Source: Daejeonella sp. JGW-45 (GTDB lineage Bacteria; Bacteroidota; Bacteroidia; Sphingobacteriales; Sphingobacteriaceae). From it: 64,000 nt of DNA. Below are positions 35,692-44,892 of this stretch, piece by piece (positions within the stretch are counted from its first letter, which is position 1; every line of letters starts with the position of its first letter). The translations under genes and the position numbers were made by a program. The stretch covers positions 234,645 through 298,644 of the forward strand of contig NZ_JARKNC010000010.1 of NCBI RefSeq assembly GCF_029360805.1, read 5' to 3'. Below the pieces are notes generated by a model. It saw only the letters and a list, made by a program, of their open reading frames with translations. It was not told the origin of the DNA and made no database searches.

Positions 35692-36099
35692 ATGCACAGG
35701 AAGCTGGCCATAGGATTTTTCTTTAGTTTCTTTTTAATACAGGTTGTTTCTGCCCAGGAAAAGGGTAAGGTGCTTGTGATAAAGGACCCCCAGATAGACA
35801 GCCTGATAGCAAAGAGACTGGAGCTAAGCCGGATGGGCAGCAGTGGAAACACCGTAACCAGCCTTGGTTTTAGGGTTCAGATATTCTCAGGACTGGAGAG
35901 AGAGCAGGCCTATGCGGAGCAGACGAAATTCAGGGCCTTATATCCCACAGTAAGGACTTATATCAGTTATACCCAGCCCAATTACCGGGTACGTGTAGGT
36001 GATTTTCGTACTAAACTGGAAGCTCAGAAATTCCTCACCGAATTAAAGAAACAGTACCCTTCACTTTTTATTTTTGCCGAAAAGATAAATCCCAGATAA
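35692..36099 (+). CDS. SPOR-domain exported protein
   Basis: 135 residues from the ATG at 35692; a TTG one codon earlier is also in frame. A signal peptide ends VVSAQ. The remainder is one SPOR-like domain (GFRVQIFSGLEREQAYAEQTKFRALYP...YRVRVGDFRTKLEAQKFLTELKKQYPSLFIF), a fold that binds denuded peptidoglycan glycans, often at septa. It starts just after secA and its TAA overlaps the next ATG (TAATG), so secA, SPOR and the M20 hydrolase may be co-transcribed. Confidence 0.88.
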   Translation: MHRKLAIGFFFSFFLIQVVSAQEKGKVLVIKDPQIDSLIAKRLELSRMGSSGNTVTSLGFRVQIFSGLEREQAYAEQTKFRALYPTVRTYISYTQPNYRVRVGDFRTKLEAQKFLTELKKQYPSLFIFAEKINPR

Positions 36100-37283
36100 T
36101 GCTTAAAGATAAAATAAGCCAATTGGCTCAAGACATCCATAAGGAAGTTGTAGGAAACCGCAGGCACCTTCATGCCAATCCGGAGCTTTCGTTTGAAGAA
36201 TATGAAACTTCAGCATTTGTAAAATCGAAACTCGATGAGCTGGGTATCAGTTACCAGAATATGGCTGATACTGGTATAGTTGCGCTGATCAAAGGTTCCA
36301 AGCCTTCCGATTCGGTAGTAGCCTTACGTGCTGATATGGATGCATTGCCTATTCTTGAAGCAAACGATGTCCCTTATAAATCGACCAAACCAGGTGTAAT
36401 GCACGCTTGCGGGCATGACGTTCATACTTCATCGCTGTTAGGTACTGCAAGGATACTGACGGAATTGAAGGATGAGTTTGGCGGGACTGTAAAACTTATC
36501 TTCCAACCCGCTGAGGAGAGGCTGCCTGGCGGAGCGAATCTGATGATCAAGGAAGGCGTACTGGAAAACCCAAAGCCGCAGGCAGTGATCGGGCAGCACG
36601 TAATGCCGCACATCGAGACCGGGAAAGTAGGCTTCCGTGCAGGAAAATACATGGCTTCAACGGATGAGATCTACGTAACTGTTTACGGAAAGGGCGGGCA
36701 CGGTGCTCAACCGCAGCAAAACATCGACCCGGTTCTTATCACTTCACATATCATTGTTGCACTGCAACAGATTGTCAGCAGAGTAGCAAACCCAACAGTA
36801 CCTTCCGTACTTTCTTTCGGTAAAGTTATTGCGAACGGCGCAACGAACGTTATTCCTAACGAGGTGAAGCTTGAAGGTACATTCAGGACTATGGATGAGG
36901 CCTGGAGGGCAAAAGCTCATGAAAAGATGAAGAAAATGGCGGAAGGCATTGCTGAAGCGATGGGCGGAAGCTGTGATTTTAACATCATGCGCGGTTATCC
37001 TTTTCTCATCAATGAAGAGAAGCTCACAGCAAATACCCGCGCTTACGCGGAAGAATATTTAGGCAGCGAAAACGTTATCGATCTGGACATCTGGATGGCT
37101 GCCGAGGATTTCGCATATTATTCACAGGTCTCTGATGCCTGCTTTTACAGATTGGGTACCGGAAACGAGAAGCGTGGTATAAGCTCTTCAGTTCATACGC
37201 CTACTTTCGATGTCGATGAGGAATCGCTCAGACTGAGCACCGGTCTGATGACCTACATTGCGCTCAAGCAATTGGGCAATTAA
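36099..37283 (+). CDS. M20-family amidohydrolase (N-acyl-amino-acid / hippurate hydrolase type)
   Basis: 394 residues. Metal-binding motifs are visible: VALRADMDALPI, MHACGHDVHTSSLLG (Cys-Gly-His-Asp as in the M20D group), FQPAEERLPGGANLMIKEG, and the dimerisation domain GKGGHGAQPQQNIDPV. A C-terminal AEDFAYYSQ supplies the last ligand region. Such enzymes release amino acids from N-acyl or peptide conjugates. The substrate is not predictable. No signal peptide. Coupled by TAATG to the SPOR gene. Confidence 0.9.
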   Translation: MLKDKISQLAQDIHKEVVGNRRHLHANPELSFEEYETSAFVKSKLDELGISYQNMADTGIVALIKGSKPSDSVVALRADMDALPILEANDVPYKSTKPGVMHACGHDVHTSSLLGTARILTELKDEFGGTVKLIFQPAEERLPGGANLMIKEGVLENPKPQAVIGQHVMPHIETGKVGFRAGKYMASTDEIYVTVYGKGGHGAQPQQNIDPVLITSHIIVALQQIVSRVANPTVPSVLSFGKVIANGATNVIPNEVKLEGTFRTMDEAWRAKAHEKMKKMAEGIAEAMGGSCDFNIMRGYPFLINEEKLTANTRAYAEEYLGSENVIDLDIWMAAEDFAYYSQVSDACFYRLGTGNEKRGISSSVHTPTFDVDEESLRLSTGLMTYIALKQLGN

Positions 37284-37309
37284 TTGCGGTGCGCTGCATT
37301 AGAAGAATT

Positions 37310-38245
37310 ATGAAGAAGCTCGTTTTTTTACTCGGCCTGTTGCTTAGCGTGATAGCAGGTTTTAGCCAGAATATTCCCCGTTTTAATCCTGATACGATAT
37401 GGACGGTAAATATTGATTCGGCTATCACTGTTCAGTCGACACGCCTTACTGCCGAAACATTTATCCAGGAAGTGATGAATGATACCAGCTTTTATAAAGC
37501 TTTCCGCAACATGAAAAAGTATTCGTTCACGGCGGAAAACAACATTTTCACGTACGATAAAAAGAATAAGGTTGAAGGAAGTATGTATAGCAGGATCTAT
37601 CATAACAACAACGGGCCTTATAAAATGCAGGTACTGGAGAAGAGAGATAATGGTAAGATCTATAAGAAGAATGGTAAGTTTTCACTCTATACCGTAGAGA
37701 TGTTCGACTACATATTCATGAATCCTTATAATTCTGATTTTACCAGACCCGACGACGCTAAGGGTACGAACGAGTCTTATAAGGATAAGCTCAAGACCCT
37801 GATATTTAGCCCTGGACGCCCCGTAAAAGGAATTCCCTTCATCAGTAATAAGACGGCAATCTTTACTCCTAATATGCGCCAGTATTATGATTACACCTAT
37901 TATCGCGGCACGTACCTGGACTCCATTCCTGTCTATATCTTTAAGGTGAAAATGAAGCCGGGTTTATCCAGTTGGACCCAGGATGGTATCATGATTAAAG
38001 AACTGGTTACTACCTTTGATATGAGGAATTTCCAGATCCTGGGCCGTTCTGTAGACATGAAATACGATAACCTGGCTTTTGACTTTGATGTTCAGATGAA
38101 TATTGAGTGTAGTTATTTTGGTGATGACCAAACCCTGCTTCCAACAAAGATCAGCTACCAGGGTAACTGGGATCATCTGGCAAAAAAGGAAGAACGGGCG
38201 AGTTTCCTGATACTGCATAAGGGGTATAAAATCGGAACGAAGTAA
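37310..38245 (+). CDS. Exported protein of unknown function
   Basis: 311 residues from the ATG at 37310, which begins a signal peptide (MKKLVFLLGLLLSVIAGFSQ); a GTG 21 nt upstream is also in frame. The mature part is rich in Tyr and beta-strand-like segments (GSMYSRIYHNNNGPYKMQVLEKRDN, YYDYTYYRGTYLDSIPVYIFKVK, ELVTTFDMRNFQILGRSVDMKYDNL). No catalytic motif was recognised. It follows the M20 gene by 26 bp and may be the last gene of the secA unit. Confidence 0.7.
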   Translation: MKKLVFLLGLLLSVIAGFSQNIPRFNPDTIWTVNIDSAITVQSTRLTAETFIQEVMNDTSFYKAFRNMKKYSFTAENNIFTYDKKNKVEGSMYSRIYHNNNGPYKMQVLEKRDNGKIYKKNGKFSLYTVEMFDYIFMNPYNSDFTRPDDAKGTNESYKDKLKTLIFSPGRPVKGIPFISNKTAIFTPNMRQYYDYTYYRGTYLDSIPVYIFKVKMKPGLSSWTQDGIMIKELVTTFDMRNFQILGRSVDMKYDNLAFDFDVQMNIECSYFGDDQTLLPTKISYQGNWDHLAKKEERASFLILHKGYKIGTK

Positions 38246-38271
38246 ACCCGGTATACCTATCGCATTTTATA

Positions 38272-38508
38272 CTAAAGTGCCACGACCCCTTCTTTAATCC
38301 CCCAGCAAAGCATCTGGTAAAAGTTCCGAAATCCCATTTTTCTGAGCATATTCTTCCGGTGCGTCTGCACGGTAAACTCACTTATAAATAGCTTATCAGC
38401 CATTTCACGGCTGTTATATCCCTCAGCCATCAGCTGCAGAATTTCATTTTCGCGCTGGCTGAGCGTGACGTCTATAACCGTGGGTTTATCTAATATTAAA
38501 GCATGCAT
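38272..38508 (-). CDS. Solo LuxR-type HTH regulator
   Basis: 78 residues, essentially only a LuxR/GerE DNA-binding domain: LSQRENEILQLMAEGYNSREMADKLFISEFTVQTHRKNMLRKMGFRNF. There is no receiver or ligand-binding domain. The start at 38508 is followed by MHALILDKPTVIDV, so it is either a genuine short regulator or the end of a truncated response regulator; no upstream receiver remnant is visible. It is divergent from the AT-rich signalling cluster and a likely candidate to bind the inverted repeat at 38632. Confidence 0.8.
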   Translation of the reverse strand: MHALILDKPTVIDVTLSQRENEILQLMAEGYNSREMADKLFISEFTVQTHRKNMLRKMGFRNFYQMLCWGIKEGVVAL

Positions 38509-38631
38509 AACATGTGGGAATTATCTTTATTCAAATTTCCACGGCAGCGCTATTATCTCTCAGGGGCGATCCACCTGAAATAGTAGGGTGTTTTTACGGT
38601 ATTGAGATAGAGATATTTACGGTTGTTTTGT

Positions 38632-38667
38632 GTTTAAGTTTTTGTTGATATTAGTGGAAACTTAAAC
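38632..38667. promoter_or_regulatory. 10-bp perfect inverted repeat upstream of the signalling cluster
   Basis: GTTTAAGTTT (38632-38641) and AAACTTAAAC (38658-38667) are exact reverse complements 16 nt apart, ending 15 nt before the ATG at 38683. Position and symmetry suggest an operator for an HTH dimer or a leader hairpin. Confidence 0.6.
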
Positions 38668-38682
38668 TTAAAATTCATAACC

Positions 38683-39135
38683 ATGCCAATTAAAATTAAT
38701 GATTCTAACCAAAAAGATGTAAACAAGCGTTTAAAAAAAAATGATGTAAGGGAGATGGTACAGCACCATCGCAACAACAAACCATTCAAAAAAGCACACT
38801 TTTCTCATTTTATGTTAACGGAAATTTTAACATTGTTTCGAGATAATGGAGTAATTGATTTTACAAAACCACTTCAATCCCAGCTGACAGCAATTAAAGA
38901 CTATGGGGTAAAATTTTATTCCGGAGTACACTTTAAGCCAGAAACTTGTGACGGGAAACCCGATTATCTTAACCATTCAAATATAATTATCTGCAATACC
39001 AAAGATGATGGAAGTAATTTCTATAAAGATATGTTGGACGATAATAAATCGATTTCATTTTCTGGCGCGTTTGACGGTCTTGACATGGGGCAGATTTGCC
39101 CTCCTGAGTGCGGGGGGACGGATGACGTAGTATAA
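38683..39135 (+). CDS. Unknown protein, first gene of AT-rich signalling cluster
   Basis: 150 residues, not recognised. The N-terminal ~50 are basic and polar (NDSNQKDVNKRLKKNDVREMVQHHRNN), the middle contains HFMLTEILTLFRDNGVIDF, and the end has FDGLDMGQICPPECGGTDDVV with two Cys. No signal peptide or membrane helix. Base composition is clearly more A/T-rich than the flanking housekeeping genes. It ends 1 bp before the next gene, so both are probably expressed together with the kinase and regulator. Confidence 0.65.
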   Translation: MPIKINDSNQKDVNKRLKKNDVREMVQHHRNNKPFKKAHFSHFMLTEILTLFRDNGVIDFTKPLQSQLTAIKDYGVKFYSGVHFKPETCDGKPDYLNHSNIIICNTKDDGSNFYKDMLDDNKSISFSGAFDGLDMGQICPPECGGTDDVV

Positions 39136-39136
39136 A

Positions 39137-39817
39137 ATGATAGAATTCCTCAAGTTGCCGTTTACATTAATATCAGAATGGGTGTGTTTTATCGCATCCA
39201 TTCTGATCATAAAAAGATATCATCCTAGTACCTGGAGAATCTTTCAGATATATCTTTTTATTGTTATATGTGTAGAAACCTTAAGCTATTTTGGATTACG
39301 TTTAAAATACATAACAACTACGCAATGGCTTTATAATTTATTCATGCCGGTACACGGCTTATTTTATTTTTATGTATTTTCAAAGATAATACGCTTGAAA
39401 TCTATTAATACAGCTTTCGTGTTTGCCTGCATTCTTTTTATATTCTCTCTATTATCAGAGGGATTGTATCAAGGATTTAGTCAATACTTTTTTCGAAGCT
39501 ATATTATTCTGTGCATTTTAGCTATTGGTTTTTGTATTATGTATTATTATAGCCTTTTTCAGCAGATAGAATATTCCAATTTGCTTAAGGAACCGGCGTT
39601 CTGGTTTGCAGCCGGCAGCCTGGCCTATTTTGCAATCGGTACATCAGTAACAGTTTTTTTTGCAGAATTGGTTAGTCTTAAAGTTAAAAACCAGATCCCA
39701 TTAAGAGGCATTATAATGGGAATTATTAATGTTATTATGTATGGATGTTGGATTAAATCATTTTTATGCCTTCAGAACAAACGGGACTATACACGGCTAT
39801 CTTATTCTCAGCATTAA
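39137..39817 (+). CDS. Seven-helix-like integral membrane protein of unknown function
   Basis: 226 residues with about seven hydrophobic helices (for example WVCFIASILII, IYLFIVICVETLSYFGL, TAFVFACILFIFSLL, SYIILCILAIGFCIMYYY, AFWFAAGSLAYFAIGTSVTVFF, GIIMGIINVIMYGCWI). The short loops carry no enzyme motif. It overlaps the histidine kinase start by 52 bp, so the two are tightly coupled; it could be a separate membrane sensor for that kinase. A/T-rich like its upstream neighbour. Confidence 0.75.
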   Translation: MIEFLKLPFTLISEWVCFIASILIIKRYHPSTWRIFQIYLFIVICVETLSYFGLRLKYITTTQWLYNLFMPVHGLFYFYVFSKIIRLKSINTAFVFACILFIFSLLSEGLYQGFSQYFFRSYIILCILAIGFCIMYYYSLFQQIEYSNLLKEPAFWFAAGSLAYFAIGTSVTVFFAELVSLKVKNQIPLRGIIMGIINVIMYGCWIKSFLCLQNKRDYTRLSYSQH

Positions 39818-40548
39818 TATTCCTCTTAATTGTTTTCGGGTTAATTTTTCTTGTGTTAACCTACAACCGCCGCAAAAAAGATCACATCACTGAAAAACAA
39901 ACCCTACAAAAAGAACACGAAGCCGACCTGTTAAAAACGCAACTCGAAGTCCAGGAGCAAACCATGAAAACCATAGCCGCCGACCTGCATGACAATATTG
40001 GCCAGTTATTAAGTCTCACGAGCATTACCTTGGGATCCATTACCGTTACAGATAAGAAAACATCCAGGAAATTAGACGATTCTCAGCAACTTGTACGGCG
40101 GTCGATAAAAGAATTAAGGCAGCTGGCAAACCTGCTGCATGGTGAGAAAATAATTGAAACAGGATTAATCGACGCGATAGTCTATGAGACCGAATGGCTA
40201 AAGAAGTCTGGCAATTACATTGTAAATTTCGACAATAGCGTTCACGAAGATCCAAGCCCGTCCACTGACAAAGACCTCATACTCTTCAGGCTGTTGCAGG
40301 AAGCGATAAACAATATCATAAAACATTCATCAGCGACCGCGATAACAATATCTTTAGCGCACGTACAGGGTGATCTGCTGCTTTCAATTACCGATAACGG
40401 GATAGGGTTTATCGCAGAAGAGGTGGAAAAAAACGGAATGGGTTTGTCGAATTTATTAAGAAGGGCGAAAGCAATGCAGGGCGAAATTGATATCATTTCT
40501 GCCATTGGCAATGGTACTACGATTGCCATAAAAGTTCCATATCCGTAA
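39766..40548 (+). CDS. NarL/LuxR-class sensor histidine kinase (HisKA_3)
   Basis: 260 residues. One N-terminal membrane helix (ILFSALIFLLIVFGLIFLVL) and a coiled-coil lead to the HisKA_3 motif AADLHDNIGQLLSL with phospho-acceptor His75. The HATPase domain has LLQEAINNIIKHSSAT (N box), ITDNGIGF and GMGLSNLLRRAKAMQGEI (G boxes). There is no extracellular sensor domain, so input probably comes from the membrane protein encoded just upstream or from the cytoplasm. It should phosphorylate the response regulator starting 2 bp downstream. Confidence 0.93.
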   Translation: MPSEQTGLYTAILFSALIFLLIVFGLIFLVLTYNRRKKDHITEKQTLQKEHEADLLKTQLEVQEQTMKTIAADLHDNIGQLLSLTSITLGSITVTDKKTSRKLDDSQQLVRRSIKELRQLANLLHGEKIIETGLIDAIVYETEWLKKSGNYIVNFDNSVHEDPSPSTDKDLILFRLLQEAINNIIKHSSATAITISLAHVQGDLLLSITDNGIGFIAEEVEKNGMGLSNLLRRAKAMQGEIDIISAIGNGTTIAIKVPYP

Positions 40549-40550
40549 GT

Positions 40551-41201
40551 ATGATAGAAAAGATTTCCATTGTGATCGTTGATGACCATACCCTGTTCCG
40601 TTCGGGTGTGGCTAACTTACTTTCTGAGTTTGAGGAGATAAATGTGCTATTCCAGGCATCAAGCGGTAAAGACCTTCAGCAAAAACTTTCTGCCGATAAT
40701 TTGCCAGATATCATATTGATGGATATTACCATGCCCGCAATGGATGGTTACGAGGCCACAAAATGGGTAACTGGTTTATATCCTCAAATCTGCGTGCTGG
40801 CTTTAAGCATGTTTGACGATGAAAAATCAATCATCAGTATGCTAAAGGCCGGGGCCTGCGGATACTTGTTAAAGGAATCCGACCCATCCGATCTTCTTGA
40901 AGCCATTAAAATTACAAAGGAGAAAGGCTTGTTCATCAACGAAAATGTTTCGGGGAGGATGTTGGTCTCCCTTCGTCATGATTCCAAAGCCGGTGCTGCT
41001 AATCTAAAACCCAGCCAAAGGGAAATGGAATTCCTGCAGTACTGCGCCACGGAACTTACCTATAAGGAAATTGCCGATAGAATGAACGTGAGCCCCAGGA
41101 CGGTTGATAATTATCGGGAATCGCTTTTCAGCAAATTGAATATCAAGTCGAGAACAGGTCTGGTAGTTTACGGAATAAAGAACTCCCTTATCCAAATCTG
41201 A
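40551..41201 (+). CDS. NarL/FixJ-family response regulator
   Basis: 216 residues. The receiver has VIVDDHTLFRSGV, phospho-acceptor Asp58 in LPDIILMDITMPAMDGYEA, and KAGACGYLLKESDP with the conserved Lys. The C-terminal LuxR HTH is LKPSQREMEFLQYCATELTYKEIADRMNVSPRTVDNYRESLFSKLNI. It pairs with the HisKA_3 kinase immediately upstream. A terminator hairpin follows at 41382. Confidence 0.95.
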   Translation: MIEKISIVIVDDHTLFRSGVANLLSEFEEINVLFQASSGKDLQQKLSADNLPDIILMDITMPAMDGYEATKWVTGLYPQICVLALSMFDDEKSIISMLKAGACGYLLKESDPSDLLEAIKITKEKGLFINENVSGRMLVSLRHDSKAGAANLKPSQREMEFLQYCATELTYKEIADRMNVSPRTVDNYRESLFSKLNIKSRTGLVVYGIKNSLIQI

Positions 41202-41506
41202 TTCTAATCAAAAATTACCCAAAGCTGGGTATTGCAGCTTGGTAAGTTTATTCGAATTTTATAATGCGGGTCAGGTTAACTTATTGCCAGCAGGACTGGT
41301 TTAAATAAATCTTACCCTTTGTTTTCTGTTAACCTTTATAAAATAGAATCCGGCAAAGGTGAGTTGATTGGTTTATCGCGGGCGGCATTAGAGATAATGC
41401 CGCTTTTTTTATAAGATATTTAACTGTATTCCGTTTTCTAAGAAATTTCCCCGTTTCACTATGGGACACGAAATTTTGATTAATTTTAGACCCTAGCTGT
41501 TAAATC
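41202..41506. other. 305-bp non-coding region with stem-loops before dnaG
   Basis: It contains a short hairpin (TACCCA...TGGGTA near 41217), a pair GGTTAAC (41274-41280) and GTTAACC (41328-41334), then the terminator at 41382-41410. The arrangement could be the response-regulator 3' UTR or a small RNA ending at that terminator. No ORF is supported. Confidence 0.45.
41382..41410 (+). terminator. Intrinsic terminator
   Basis: GCGGCATTA / TAATGCCGC stem around GAGA, followed by seven T. It would end transcripts coming from the response-regulator side, upstream of dnaG. Confidence 0.9.
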
Positions 41507-43423
41507 TTGATCCCAAAAGAGACCGTCGATAAAATCATTGAGGCTTCACGCGTAGAGGAAGTTGTAGGGGATTTTGTGTCGTTGAAAAGACGCGGGACCA
41601 GCCTGATCGGGAATTGCCCATTTCATAACGAAAAAACTCCTTCCTTTCACGTTTCGGTTGGTAAAGGGATTTACAAGTGTTTTGGATGCGGAAAAGGCGG
41701 CGACTCTGTCCGGTTCATTATGGAGCACGAGAAGGCTACCTATCCGGAAGCCTTAAGGTACCTGGCAAATAAATACAACATTGAGATTGCGGAGGTTGAA
41801 AATACCCCGGAAGAGCAAGCGATCAATGATAGGCGGGAAAGCCTCTATATTGTTTCTGCTTTTGCCGCCAAGTTTTTCCAGCAGCAAATGCTGGAAACTG
41901 AGGAAGGCCAAAATATCGGCTTAAGCTATTTCAAAGAACGGGGTTTTCGCGAGGATATCATCAGGAAATTTGAATTGGGTTATTCCCCAGACGCCTGGGA
42001 TGCATTGTCAACAGCCGCAACAGGCGCTGGCTATAATATCCAGTTTCTCGAGGAGACGGGCCTTACCATCCGGAAGGATAATGATAAATTTTACGATCGT
42101 TTCAGAGGCCGGGTAATGTTCCCTATCCACGGCTTCACTGGTCGTGTGATCGGCTTTGGGGGGCGTACGTTAAAGACCGATAAAGCGGTTCCGAAATACG
42201 TTAACTCGCCCGAGAGCGATATTTACCACAAGTCTAACGTCCTCTATGGTTTATCCTTCGCAAAAAAGGCAATGCGTGACCTGGATAACTGTTATCTTGT
42301 CGAGGGCTACGCCGATGTGCTGTCAGTTCATCAGGCGGGTATTGAAAATGTTGTTGCATCTTCGGGAACCTCGCTTACTGTAGAGCAGATTCGCCTGGTA
42401 AAACGTTTTACAGAGAATATTACCATCCTATACGATGGAGATGAGGCTGGTATCAAAGCCTCTCTAAGGGGACTGGACATGATCCTTGAAGAAGGTCTGA
42501 ATGTGAAAATAGTTCTCTTTCCGGATGGAGATGATCCCGACTCATATGTTCAGAAATTCGGCAGCGCCGCGTTCAAAACCCATATAGAACAAAATAAGAA
42601 AGACTTTATTCTCTATAAAACCAGTATCCTTTTAAAGGATGCAGGAACTGATCCCATCAAAAGAGCTGGTCTCATAAGGGAAGTTGTAGAAAGTATTGCA
42701 AAGATTCCGGACGGGATAAAGGCTTCGGTCTTCGTAAGGGAATGCAGTTCGCTTTTGCAGATTGAAGAGCGGGTACTGATTTCAGAGTTAAATAAGATCA
42801 GGCTTAACAAAACTAAAAATTCATATCAGCCTCAGCCTGCTGCGCAAACCCCTCCTGAGCCGGATTTTATTGAAATTCCCGGTTCGGTGTCTGATACCGA
42901 CGAGGCACAGGAGAAGGAGATCGTGCGTTTGCTGCTTAATTATGGACATGAATTGGTCCATTGGGATGGCATAACCGATACTTATATTGCCCCTTATGTT
43001 ATAGGGAACCTTGCCGATGTGACGTTCGACAGCGAGCTTTGCAGTCGTGTGATTGATGAATATAAAAAGCAGCTTGAGCAGGGAGAACTTCCCTCCGAGC
43101 AGGATTTTATCAAGCATCCTGACCATCGAGTTGCAGATCTGGCTATCTCTATGGTGTCCTCACCGTACATTCTTAGTGAAAACTGGTACGCAAAACGAAA
43201 GATCTATGTCAAGAGTGAAAGTGAAAATTTACGATCGACAATTCTTGGAGGCATATTTCATTTAAAAAAGCGCAAGGTTGATCGCATTTTGAAAAAGATA
43301 CGCGAGGAGATCCAGTCTGAGAGTGATGCAGATAATCAGGCGATACTGATGAAGAAATATTTGCAGGTTAAAGAGGTCGAAAAAGGAATTTCCGCGTTCC
43401 TGGGATCAGTCGTCGTCAAGTGA
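41507..43423 (+). CDS. dnaG: DNA primase DnaG (TTG start)
   Basis: 638 residues starting at TTG (41507): the encoded IPKETVDKIIEASRVEEVVGDFVSLKRRG is the conserved DnaG N-terminus, and no ATG fits. The zinc ribbon is CPFHNEKTPSFHV...YKCFGCGKGGD. The TOPRIM core includes YLVEGYADVLSVHQAGIENVVASSGTSLT and YDGDEAGIKA. The C-terminal ~200 residues should bind the replicative helicase. It makes RNA primers for replication. Its stop overlaps the yraN ATG (TGATG). Confidence 0.97.
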   Translation: MIPKETVDKIIEASRVEEVVGDFVSLKRRGTSLIGNCPFHNEKTPSFHVSVGKGIYKCFGCGKGGDSVRFIMEHEKATYPEALRYLANKYNIEIAEVENTPEEQAINDRRESLYIVSAFAAKFFQQQMLETEEGQNIGLSYFKERGFREDIIRKFELGYSPDAWDALSTAATGAGYNIQFLEETGLTIRKDNDKFYDRFRGRVMFPIHGFTGRVIGFGGRTLKTDKAVPKYVNSPESDIYHKSNVLYGLSFAKKAMRDLDNCYLVEGYADVLSVHQAGIENVVASSGTSLTVEQIRLVKRFTENITILYDGDEAGIKASLRGLDMILEEGLNVKIVLFPDGDDPDSYVQKFGSAAFKTHIEQNKKDFILYKTSILLKDAGTDPIKRAGLIREVVESIAKIPDGIKASVFVRECSSLLQIEERVLISELNKIRLNKTKNSYQPQPAAQTPPEPDFIEIPGSVSDTDEAQEKEIVRLLLNYGHELVHWDGITDTYIAPYVIGNLADVTFDSELCSRVIDEYKKQLEQGELPSEQDFIKHPDHRVADLAISMVSSPYILSENWYAKRKIYVKSESENLRSTILGGIFHLKKRKVDRILKKIREEIQSESDADNQAILMKKYLQVKEVEKGISAFLGSVVVK

Positions 43424-43788
43424 TGGCCGCTCATAATGATACCGGCACCAGAGGTGAATTGCTTGCAAGGAAATATCTCGAGGAGAAAGATTACGAGATT
43501 CTCGAAGTAAACTGGCGATCCTGGAGAGCTGAAATTGATCTGATCGCATTTAAAGATGAAATCCTGATCTTTGTGGAGGTGAAAACAAGAAGCGGAGATT
43601 TTTACGGTCAACCGGAAGACTTCGTAGACTCAGCAAAGCAGTCGCAGCTAACGTTTGCAGCAGAAGAATATATATATAAGATAAATCACAATGATGAGAT
43701 CAGATTCGACATTATATCGATCCTGTTTGATAAATTTGATAATCATACCATAAATCATATTGAGGATGCTTTTTGGCCGGGATCATAG
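43423..43788 (+). CDS. UPF0102 (YraN) family nuclease-like protein
   Basis: 121 residues from the ATG at 43423, overlapping the dnaG TGA; a GTG one codon earlier is also possible. The restriction-endonuclease-like core is clear: GTRGELLARKYLEEKDYEILEVNWRSWRAEIDLIAFKDEILIFVEVKTRSG, with the D...E-x-K metal-binding pattern. Members are thought to be DNA-processing nucleases or resolvase-like, but the biological role is not settled. Co-translation with primase is in keeping with a DNA-metabolism role. Confidence 0.9.
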   Translation: MAAHNDTGTRGELLARKYLEEKDYEILEVNWRSWRAEIDLIAFKDEILIFVEVKTRSGDFYGQPEDFVDSAKQSQLTFAAEEYIYKINHNDEIRFDIISILFDKFDNHTINHIEDAFWPGS

Positions 43789-43809
43789 CATCTGTCTAAC
43801 TATAATCAA

Positions 43810-44892
43810 ATGCGCTTAAAACTAATTCCACTTTCGCTTATAGCCATTTTAACGCTTTCTTATTGTAAGAACGATAAAAAGATAACAGAGGAGACTTCAG
43901 CTTTTGTTAGTCCGCAGGCTGGTAAAACTATAAACCTGGGAGATACTGTTAACCTGCAGGTTAAACTTACTGATAAAGCTGATTCGGTCGTATACTATGC
44001 CGACGGAGAGCGCCTGCTAAACGCCGCCGGTGAAAAGGCTGTAAGTATGCAAACCCATGACTTACAGCTTGGTATAAAAGCTATTACTGCCAAGATCTAC
44101 CGGAATGGTTCTGAGCAGGAAGAAATAAGCACCAATATTGTAGTTAAATCACAGTTGGTACCACAGAAGCTAAACTACACACTCGTTCAGGAATTTAAGC
44201 ATGATACAAGTTCATATACCCAGGGACTCGAGTTTCACAACGGTTTTTTTTATGAAAGCGACGGGTATGCAGGTGAGTCATCTATACGAAAAGTGGATCC
44301 GGCCACCGGCAAAGTAATTCAGCTCACCCCGGTTGATAAGTTTTTTGCTGAGGGTTTGACTATTGTGGGAGATAAGGTCCTGATGCTTACCTACACGGAG
44401 AACGTAATGATGGAGTACGACCTTAAAACGTTGAAGCTTCTCCGTCAATGGACACCGCCTTATAACAGGCAGGGCTGGGGCTTATGTAATGACGGTAAGA
44501 AAATTTATAATTCAAATGGCTCTAATACGATCTTCATACTGAATAAGGATACGTATATGCAGGAAAGTTATATCGAGGTTTATGATAATAACGGACCCGT
44601 GCATGAGCTTAATGAACTGGAATATATCGATGGACGGATCTATGCCAATATTTATGATTCTACGAGGATAGTAATCATAAATCCTGCCAATGGGCAGGTC
44701 ACGGCCGAATTTGATCTGGCAGACCTATACCCCGACGCCAGCAGGGCGATGAAGGACATCGACGGCTACGTGCTTAACGGGATTGCGTGGGATAGCTCGG
44801 ACAAACGGTTATTTGTTACCGGAAAGAAATGGGATAAGCTGTTCCAGATAAAGCTAAGCCCTCAAACCTCCACCCTCCACTCCTTATATTGA
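43810..44892 (+). CDS. Glutaminyl-peptide cyclotransferase lipoprotein (plant/bacterial-type QC)
   Basis: 360 residues with a lipoprotein signal (LTLSYC, Cys19). An N-terminal Ig-like stretch (~25-120) precedes the beta-propeller QC domain: [76 protein letters not shown] and [26 protein letters not shown]. It converts N-terminal Gln to pyroglutamate on exported proteins, common in Bacteroidota. Its last 31 bp overlap the end of pgi on the opposite strand. Confidence 0.9.
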   Translation: MRLKLIPLSLIAILTLSYCKNDKKITEETSAFVSPQAGKTINLGDTVNLQVKLTDKADSVVYYADGERLLNAAGEKAVSMQTHDLQLGIKAITAKIYRNGSEQEEISTNIVVKSQLVPQKLNYTLVQEFKHDTSSYTQGLEFHNGFFYESDGYAGESSIRKVDPATGKVIQLTPVDKFFAEGLTIVGDKVLMLTYTENVMMEYDLKTLKLLRQWTPPYNRQGWGLCNDGKKIYNSNGSNTIFILNKDTYMQESYIEVYDNNGPVHELNELEYIDGRIYANIYDSTRIVIINPANGQVTAEFDLADLYPDASRAMKDIDGYVLNGIAWDSSDKRLFVTGKKWDKLFQIKLSPQTSTLHSLY

